From the NCBI GenBank assembly GCA_018292915.2, contig JACVVK020000200.1, positions 643,001-707,000 of the forward strand: a stretch of 64,000 nucleotides of DNA. Reading direction: 5' to 3'. Below the pieces are notes generated by a model, which saw only the letters and a list, made by a program, of their open reading frames with translations, had not been told where the DNA came from and did not search any database. A program made the translations under genes and the position numbers. Origin of the DNA: Batillaria attramentaria (taxonomy: Eukaryota; Mollusca; Gastropoda; Batillariidae). Positions 53,087-63,087 of the stretch are shown here, piece by piece. Each line of letters starts with the position of its first letter. The stretch's first letter is position 1.

Positions 53087-56000
53087 TTAAGCGCAGCGAG
53101 TCCTTGAAGCGGGAGAACGGCGCTCAATAAAAGCCATGTATTATTATTATTATTATTATTAATTTCCTGTAGTTCCTAAAGTTCTTTTTATTTTTTATTT
53201 CTTTAGTTCTTTCTTCCTTTGGTAGTTAATTTTTCTTTCTTTCTGTAGTTATTTCATTCTGTCTGTTTTTAAACTTCCTGAGGAACACTTGTACAAAATG
53301 AAATTCACAGAAACAGACAACCATGTAGGTCTGCTGATTGACTGGCACCTGAAGTGTAGTGGTTAGCACTTTGGACTATGGACCGGGAGACCCGGGTTCG
53401 AGTCCCAGCTGAGGCAAGTGGGTCGGCTAGGTCGGCTCCTACCCAGAGCGGGTGTGCTATGGGCCCAATGGGGAGTCTGTTGCCACACAAACGAGCTTCA
53501 CCCACTTCACAGGTGCAACTTTGGGGGTGCTTCCCTTAGTATGACACGTCTTATGATGTGGATGATTACATGACCGGCACCGCAGGTGCCGTAGTTCCCG
53601 GGCCTGGTTAATGCCGGGATATTTATGACAGGAAGCGTGGAATGCGGCCCTGTCCCGCAGTCCCAAATCACACAGACCTCCATAGCATCATCTTACCATC
53701 ATCCTCATCTTCATCATCGTTCATAATAAAAATTGCCCCAACTTCCGAGCCCTCCGTGGATTCCACCCATTACCAGGGAGGAACAACACTGGAGCCGGCA
53801 AAGAGTTGTGGCAGCAAAAAAAAAGGAAAAAAAAAAAGAAAAAGTCTGCTGATTGTAATAATTATGTACCTTGGTCAGCGCTGACAGACACATAGTGTGC
53901 TGACATCCTGGCCTTTGTAAAACCAGCATCTTCCCCCAGCACCATGACAAGAAGAAGGCTGTTGCTTGTGGAGGTCATCAGCCATGGGCTCATGCCTGCA
54001 CACAGTCTGTACAATCCATCAATCCATTAATCCACCAATCAGTCCCATAGCCAATCCATCAATCAATCCGTCAGTCAATTAATCAATCACACCTTCTGGT
54101 GTGGTGTAGACTTCAGCTTGAGCTTAAAGACTGCCAGCACTCACAGACTATTTGTGAGCTGTTTATAGCAGCAAGTAAGTGGTCAGCAAGTGCCGCCCCA
54201 TATCACATTACAGTTTGCGTGGCGAACCATTCTTGCTTCCCATGCCCCTTTAGGTTCCATGAGGTGCTTGCATGGCATATCATAAATCATGAGGTATACT
54301 TTAGGTTCTATAATAGACAACTCCACTCGGTAAGCCCCGAGGCCAAAGCCCTGCCTCTTTACTTTGCCATGCATTGGCAAAACACAGTATGTCCATATTA
54401 ATAATAATAATAATAAGTATTGTATAGGCGCTTTACCCAATTTCATGAATCGGCTCAAAGCGCCGCGAACTGAACCCAACACGCACGCTCACGTGAATCA
54501 CATGCATTCTCTCACACACTGGGCATAAACGCATTACAATCATGTGGGGCGAAGGGTCAGTTCAGCTATTTAAATTTCGGGATTTAGAATTGCATTTATT
54601 TTTTAAATTTGGTGGGCTGAACATTTCCAAAGCAGAGGGGGAGGAAGCCGGAGTTCCCGAAGAGAATCCCCAACGATCGGCCCAAATGAACGGTGCCACA
54701 TACAAGAAGGAAATATTCTTTGCCCCGAGTGATCCCTGATGTTATTTTATGGACAAAAGGGTGATTTCAAGATGAAAGAGATTGATGTAATGGTCTTTTT
54801 CCTCAAATGACATCAATGGACTTTCTGCTCTCTTTCCATGTTCCAGTCATGTCAAACTACACGTGCTTCACTCTTTGTAATGTCTGGCCAGAAAGTTTGC
54901 CACACCATGCCAGGTGTTGTTCTCATTATGCTGCAGCACACGATTGGCTGAATTCTGGGGGCTTGCCCCTTTTGTTTGGCAGAAGTGGAGCCGTCTATTA
55001 TTGCCAATAGTACTAGAATGGTAAGGTTCTGTAAGGGTAGGGTATTAATAATCATGATGTTTACTTAAAGGTTCTGTAAGAGTACAGCATGGTACTGTTA
55101 ATCATGTCCACATGTGTGGAACAAGACCTTAAACCCTTTTATACCACTCAAACACTATTACAGGTCATACATGTAGTTAAAAAGCTGCGTGGTTTAACAC
55201 TGTACCCTTAAATATCACTGAGCATGATGGGTGTACCGAAAAAGTGCACATTCACTACCCCTATAGCAATGTTCCAACAGCGTGTTCTGCTAAAGGATTT
55301 ATGTCAGGACATGACATGAAAAGCGACAAAAGAATAATTTATGACACGCTATGACGCGGTTTGACCTCGTACAGGAATGGGGATGAAGGAGCTTTGCCAG
55401 TCGCTAGATGTGATCTTTTTGCTGAGTTTTATCCACAGTCGGTTGTGTTTGTGACAATCGTAAGCCTAGTTCCAGTCTCTAAACGGACCTAATGACGCCT
55501 CAAAGTCTATGGACAACGCAAAGCAAAGCACCTCTCCCAGAGATGCTGCGTGAAGCATTTCGATTGCCGATTGATGTCAGCTTTCAAATCAAAGAAATGC
55601 AGGCACAGATGTGGTATAAATAAGTTTCTCAATTCGGCGCCCCTGATTAAATAACATGCACCACACTCGCTTGTTGAAATCAACAAACAAGTGGGTATTT
55701 TCCCTAATCGGTTTCACCTCATTGTGAAAACTCCATACAAACATCCACCCACTCTTTAATCATGAGGTTACACAGACGCAAAATGTGGGCTAGTATGAAT
55801 GGCCGACTGGCCGCAGCTTTGTGGAAAGAGACAGACAGAGTGAGAGACAGAGAGAGAAAGAGGGCAACTAACTTTGCCATAAGAGTGTTGTCATCTTGTG
55901 CAGGTCCGTCATACACCTTTAAGGTACTGTTGAAAGACTCACACGGGTCAGTTTGATCGATACTGCCAGACACGTCAGGCCCGTTGTAATCTATGAGGAG

Positions 56001-59000
56001 TTCATTGAAGGCGAGCTGTATTACAGAACCAGTCGGCACCGTGATCTTCCAGCTACACTCGCCATTTGGTACCCACTGAATGCCCACGGGACTTAGCTGT
56101 CCAAAACTGAATGAACCCTGTGGGTCAGTCAGGTCAGTAAGGCCACAGTCTGGAAAAACACACAAAAAACCCCCCAAATACTAAAGCCTCTATAAACATA
56201 TAGTTGGCATGCAACATTGTGAATACCTTTCCATCCAATGCGCTTAACTCCTTGCTTTAAAACAGTCGCTTACATCAAGATACAACACAACAGACCAGCG
56301 TGAAGCCTCGTGTTGCAGTGATATTGTCCCAAGACTAGTATAACAATAAGCTGCTGACTGGGCTGGTCTATTTATAGAGATTTGCAATGTAGTAAGTACG
56401 AGAAAATAAAGTGTTTAAAGAAAGCTGCACTTCTCTAATAGTGGACGCTGAAAAGTTAAGAAAATTGTTTCCATGTAAATAGAGAATCACCTCTTTTAGC
56501 AAACACCCTCAAAGCGCCGTAAGTGGCATTTTATCCTTCATTCAACATGCATACAGTTATTATTAGCACTCAGTTAAAAAAAAAAAATCTAAATTTTACT
56601 TGAATTCATCTTCCCTACCCCACCCCCTCCCCAGATCACACCCCCACCTCTACCAACTAACTTCTCTCAACGCTGAACCCCCTCCCTGGCTGGTGGAAAC
56701 ACTTAGAGATGACGTTTACCTATGCCGTTGCTTGACGCAGCAAAGTACTCAGCGTGGCCACTGAGATACTGGGGGGTACCGTCTGTGTAGAACTCCACCA
56801 CTAGGGTGTTTGTTGATGCCAATACCATTCTGGGTCCTATTTCGCCACAGAAACTGTAGAACCATAAAAGTGCATTACAGGGTTTAATGATACGGATGGG
56901 CGTTCTTCCAGAGCTATAAATCAGAGCACCTCCCAGCCGTGGCAAGCAGGACATATCCTTCCTAGGTCTGCTCCTACCCACAGCAGGAATACTATGGGCC
57001 AATGAGGAGGCTGTTGCTACACAGCTGTGACTCACTCACTTTATACAACTTTGGGGGTACTTCCCTTGGTATGACGTGGATGATTACATGGCTGGTACCT
57101 CAGGTATCGTAGTTCCAGGGGATATTTATGACAGGAAGTGCAGAATGCGACCCTGTCCCACAGTTCCAAACCGCATGGACCTCCATTAGCATCATCATAC
57201 CATCATCCTCCTCTCCAAATGCATAATAAAAACATTTCCCCAATTTCCAAGCCCTCCGTGGATTCCATGCACCCATGTGCTGGGAGGAACACCGATGAAA
57301 CCAGCAAAGTGTTCGGTCAGAAAAAAACAAACAAAAAAACCCCCGATAAAAACAGACATACACTTCCAGCAGAGTACTGTCAGTGGAGGGGCCATCATAG
57401 ATCTTGATGAATTCTGACTGACAGTCTTCACTGTCTTGCAGTTGGAGACGAGGAATTGCCAGTGCTGCCTGCTTCTCCTCTCCTACTGTAATTGTCCACA
57501 TGCAAGTGTCAGAAATGTGGTCGGTGTTGTAGATCGACAAACTGACGTAACCATGGTCACCAGTCAGGGATGTGTCCCCGCATCCTTTGTTGAAACAAAA
57601 CATTCCATATTCATCTAAAACATTCAATGGATCTTTACAATGAACAAGCTTGTCCACAAAGTGTAATAAATCTGCTTGTCAATAAATAGATAGATAAACA
57701 ACTAAGCCAAAAAATAATTAAATAAACATTTCAATTTCATCTTAGGTCTATAATGATTGGCCAGACCGGTCATGCTACAAACATTTTAAGGATAATGTTG
57801 TATTTTTCTCCTGCTATGTCGCTCTCTCGGTGCACTCGCAGAGAAGACACGGGATACAACAGGCTTGAACTCCAATACTTTATTAACAGAAGATGCGCAA
57901 GAACAAACTCATGAAAGAGGAAGAACCCAGAACGCTGTGCAGTGCTGCTTATATACTAACAGGTCAGATCTAGAACATTCTGTAACATACTGGCAAGTAC
58001 GGAATCTTTCCAAGGTTACGTAATCTACTGACGTTACTGCACTCGCATGTTCTGGGATGGTCTAGAAATTTCCATCGAAATGTAGTGACTTTTCGCGATC
58101 TCTACAACACCTCCCTACCAAAATTGTTGTTTCACAACAAACTTCAACAACAAAGTCTGTCTCTGGGTTTTGGTGTTCTTTTGGATCGTCTGGGGTTGTC
58201 TGGACCATACTCAGGAACAGGTGGCTTGGTCCTGGGCAGTCGTGGTCTGCTCTGGTTCTGTGTCGGTGGCACATTCTCCAGAATCTCCATCGGATGGTCG
58301 ATCGGGAGCTCAGAGGCATCTGCTGAATCACCAGGTTCGTTGTCCTCTTCAGAAGCGTAACGTGGGCGCAACTGTTCCCAGTGTCGTCTCCAAACTGGGC
58401 CACGAGGAACTACCTTGACGTTGAAACAGCGAGTACCCGTAGACTCCTTGACCACTGCTGGTACCCATCTGGGCTGCTTGGCATGGTGAGGTCCATAGTA
58501 CAGTGCATATACTGGATCTCCAGCCTTGTATTGCCTGGTCACCTTGGCGACACCTCCTGGGTCCGGAGTCACCTGAGTTTTAGATGCCTCCTTGGATTGC
58601 TTGCCCTGAGCTATGTGTGCTGGCGAGGGAAGCAAAGTGTCGATCCTTGTCCGAATCTGCCTGGACATCAAGAGTTCACTCGGAGAGAATCCGCAGGATG
58701 TTGGCATTCTCCGGTACTGCATCAGAAACTCTTGAAGTGCTCGCTTCGGGGGCAGAGAAGACTTCCTGAGAGCTTGCTTGAAAGTCTGCACCAGCCGTTC
58801 TGCAGCTCCATTGGTAGCAGGATGATAGGGCGCTCCTGTCAGGTGCGTGATCCCACGTTCCTTGCACCAGCTCTGGAACTCTTCAGAAACAAAGGTGGTT
58901 GCATTGTCGGAGACCAACGTGTGTGGGTATCCGAAGTGAGCGAAGTCTTCTTCCAGCAGGCCTAGAGTAGCTCTAGTGGACGTGGATGACGTTGGGTGGA

Positions 59001-62000
59001 TGCATGGGTACTTTGAGTAAGCATCCGTGATCACCAACCAGTTGGTGCCCATGAAGTTGATGGCGTGGTCCACGTGAACTCGGCTCCATGGCTTCTCTGG
59101 TAACATCCAGGGATGAACTGGCGGTTTGGATGGCTTGTTTTGATGTTCGCCGCATGAGTCACATCGTCGACTCGTCATCTCTATTGCAGCGTCGATACCG
59201 GGCCAGTATACTGCAGTTCTTGCCAACTGCTTCATGCGTTCCATGCCGAAGTGTCCGATGTGCAGAAGATCAAGGATCTTGGGCTGCAGGCTTTGTGGAA
59301 TCACAACTCTTGTACCATAGATGAGGCATCCGTGGCAGGTACTGAGAGAATCTGACAACTTCTGGAACTTTCTGACTTCTTCGTTGATCTCAGCGTGCTT
59401 CAGCGGCCACCCTTCACGCACGTAGCGCATCACTGTAGCTATCACTGGATCTTTGCCTGACTCTTGACGAAGGATGTTGGCGTCGAAAGGTTTGACTTGA
59501 AGACTGAGAACTCGGATGGCGCACACCATGTCCGTGTCTTCCCCACTCTCCTCCCTGTCAAAGTCGATGTCGTCTCCAGAAGGCAAGCGACTGAGGGCAT
59601 CTGCATTGCCGTGATCTGCAGTTTTCCGGTACTCGATCGTGTAGTCGAACTGGTTCAGCCATAGGGCCCACCGATCTAGTCTGTTAGCTGCAAGAAGTGG
59701 TGTCCCTTTCTTTGGTCCGAACAGCGCCGTCAGGGGCTTGTGATCAGTCACCAGTATGAACTGTCGTCCGTACAGATACTGGTAGAATTTCCGCAAACCA
59801 TAGATGATGGCTAGGGCTTCCTTGTGGATTTGGCTGTAGTTTCTTTCTGCAGCTGTAAGAGTCTTGGACACATTGGCAATTGGGCGCTCGCTTCCATCCG
59901 GATAGCGATGAAACAGTACTGCTCCAATTCCAACGTTGGATGCGTCACAAGCCAGCCCCACAGGCTTATCTGGGTCGAAGTGTACAAGGACTTGATCAGA
60001 GGAAAGCACATTCTTCAGCTGTTCAAAAGCTGCTTGTTCCTCTTCTCCCCACTTCCAGGGATTTGCCTTCTTTGTCAGGCGGTAGAGCGGCTCTGCCATA
60101 GTAGCCAGCTTTGGGATAAATTTCCCGTAGAATTGTACTGAGCCCAGAAAAGACTTCAAGCTTGAGACATCCGTAGGTGGTGGCATCTTCAAGACTGCCT
60201 CGACTTTGGATCCTTTGGAGATTCCTTCAGCCGATAGAGTGTGTCCAAGGTATTCCACACTGGGTTGAGCAAACAGGCATTTTTCACGACGGCATCTGAG
60301 TCCTTTGTCGTTCAGACGCGTGAGTAGTCGTTCCAGGTTGCTCAGATGATCTTTGGCATCCTTCCCGCTGGTGAGTATGTCGTCTTGGAAGACGGCAACT
60401 CCAGGCAGATCACTGGTCAGATTTTCCATGATCTCCTGAAAATAACCAGGTGCTGACTTGATTCCGAAAGGTAGTCGTTGTTGCAGAAGTACCCCACGGT
60501 GAGTGCTGAGGGCTAGTCTGCGTTGACTTTCTGGTGCCAGCTTGATCTGGTTGTAGGCATCAGCGAGGTCGATCTTTGTGTAACCGAATCCTCCTCCCAG
60601 CTTTTGCATCAGTTCCTCTGGGAGAGGCATTGGGTGACGGTGATCAGCAAGTTGATCGTTGATCCCAACTGAGTAGTCACCACAGATCCGCAGTTTTGGC
60701 TTCAGGGCGCCTGCACTGTTTGTCTTACGAATTGGAACCACTGGTGTTCCATAGTCGTTGAATTGGACTGGCTTCAAGACTCCTTTGGCGATGCCTTCTT
60801 CGTAGCCTTTCGTCAGGTCATCACGAAGAGCGAACGGAACCGGCCTTGCCTTGTGAAAAACCGGCTTCGCGTCGGACTTGAACTTTACTTCCAGCTCAAA
60901 ATCCTTCAGACATCCCAATTCTTCCTTGAAGAGATCTGGGAACTTGTCGCAGAGAGTGTGACAATCCTTCTGAAGAGAAGCATAAGCTGTGCTGGAGGTC
61001 TTCGGATGCGATTCTTTTGCACCCTCGCTCTTGACTTGACTCTCTATGCTCTTCAGTCCAAGGGCATTGTCCACTGAAATTCCCAGAGCCTGGATCGCGT
61101 TTCGTCCCAGTAGGTTGAGATCATGGATCTTGGTGACGATGTAGGGAATGGAGCTCTGTTTACCAGTCACTGGGTCCTTAGTCTGGCCCATGAAGGTGCC
61201 CAACACGGGTAGGTCATGCTTGCTGGCAGACTCGTACCGATGCGTGACGTCATCCAGCTTCGGTTTTCCCAGTTGTTTCCAGACTGGCACAGAAACAAAA
61301 TTTCCCGTGGTTGCGGTGTCCAGCTCCATCGTGAACTGTTGATCCTGGATTGTGACTGGAACGTCCAACCTAGGAGTATCTTGGGGAACTTCGCCGAGGA
61401 TGGCTTTGACGAGCTCTGCTTTTGTGATACTTTTCACTGGAGATTTTGCAGACTGTCGTCCCCCTTGTTGCTGTTGATGCAGTTTTTTCCTGCAGACAGC
61501 CTCCAAATGTCCTGTCTTCTGACAGAAGTTGCATTTGGATTCTTTGTAGAAGCAGTCTGTTGCTTTATGAGCCTTTCCACACCTGTAGCACTTTACTGAA
61601 TTGCTGGTCGTGGAGTTAGACTGCAGGTGGTTCTTTGGTCGACCCCCTTTGTTGTTCATCTTGACTTTGTTGACCGGTCTGGGCTTGGAACCGTAGACAG
61701 TTTCCTTGGCCACCTTTGCCGCGTCTTCAGTCTCTATGGCGATCTTGACAGCCTTGGCAAAATCCAACTCGGTATCCTTGACCTTGAAAAGAGCCTTCAA
61801 GACAGCTTCGTTGTTGACAGAACATATGAATCTCTGCCTAAGAGCTTCATCTTGTGGATCTTGGATCGAAGGAAAGTCACAGGTAGCCGCGTCTTGACGT
61901 ATACGGGCTGCCAGCTCCTGGAGTGTTTCGCCTGGCTTCCGTTCCATGTTGCTCCAGAACTTGAAACGTTCTCGCACAATGAACAGTTTTGGGTCAAATT

Positions 62001-63022
62001 GTTCTTTCATGAACTCGACGATTTGGTCCATCGTCAGATCGTTGATATTCATTCTTGGATTTTGTTGAGCAGCCAGATTTGCCAGTTGCTTGTAGACAGC
62101 CGGAGTCTGATTAGTGAGGAAGACTTGAGCCTTGCGGTCGTCAGGAACGGCGTTGGCGACAAGAAATGTGCAGAACCTTGACCAGTAGTCAGGCCACAGT
62201 TCTGAAGTGGAATCAAAGGCAGCGAAAGGTGGAATAGCGGCGGTCGAAACAGTAGAAGTGTGAGGACGGGTACTTGCGCTGGAATCCCCAGTCGGTGTCT
62301 GAACTTGAATCATCTTCATCAACGCACCCATCTGCTCTCTTTGGACTGCTAATTCTTCTTCATGCTGCTTTGCTTGAATCCTCATCTGTTCCTTCTGCTG
62401 TTCATTCTGCTGTTCCATCTGTTCCTTCTGCTGTTCTAATTGCTCTCTAAGCAATTTTATCAGCTCCGCTGTATCTGCCATGGTCAGTCGTCAATTTTCG
62501 CTGCTGCAACAGTTGAAGGGGTGCAACTTCTGTAGTTGGAGTTTCTTGAGTACTGGAGAGTACTGTCCCTTCGTAGGTAGATCAATGTCGAATCCTGTCG
62601 GCGACGCCAAATATTTCTGTTGTATTTTTCTCCTGCTATGTCGCTCTCTCGGTGCACTCGCAGAGAAGACACGGGATACAACAGGCTTGAACTCCAATAC
62701 TTTATTAACAGAAGATGCGCAAGAACAAACTCATGAAAGAGGAAGAACCCAGAACGCTGTGCAGTGCTGCTTATATACTAACAGGTCAGATCTAGAACAT
62801 TCTGTAACATACTGGCAAGTACGGAATCTTTCCAAGGTTACGTAATCTACTGACGTTACTGCACTCGCATGTTCTGGGATGGTCTAGAAATTTCCATCGA
62901 AATGTAGTGACTTTTCGCGATCTCTACAACAGATAATAGAATCAAAATTTCTTTGATGATTTGTCTGTCTGCTTGAGAGTGTGTGTCTGGGAGCGTGTCC
63001 ACGATCGTGTGTGTGTGTGTGT

Positions 63023-63087
<65 letters not shown>

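Larger units (their letters stand above)
57796..62931 (-). mobile_element. Complete Ty3/Gypsy-like LTR retrotransposon
   Basis: This 5,136-base element has two 314-base LTRs, a tRNA-type primer site, one gag-pol frame and a polypurine tract, flanked by the 5-base duplication GATAA. It lies in the intron between CUB 1 and CUB 2, in the same direction as the host gene. The LTRs read identical, so the insertion looks recent and it may be active. No envelope frame is present. Confidence 0.95.

Noticed and set aside
58170..62181. Plus-strand open frames opposite the retrotransposon
   Set aside because: They are antisense shadows of the gag-pol frame, which has all expected motifs.
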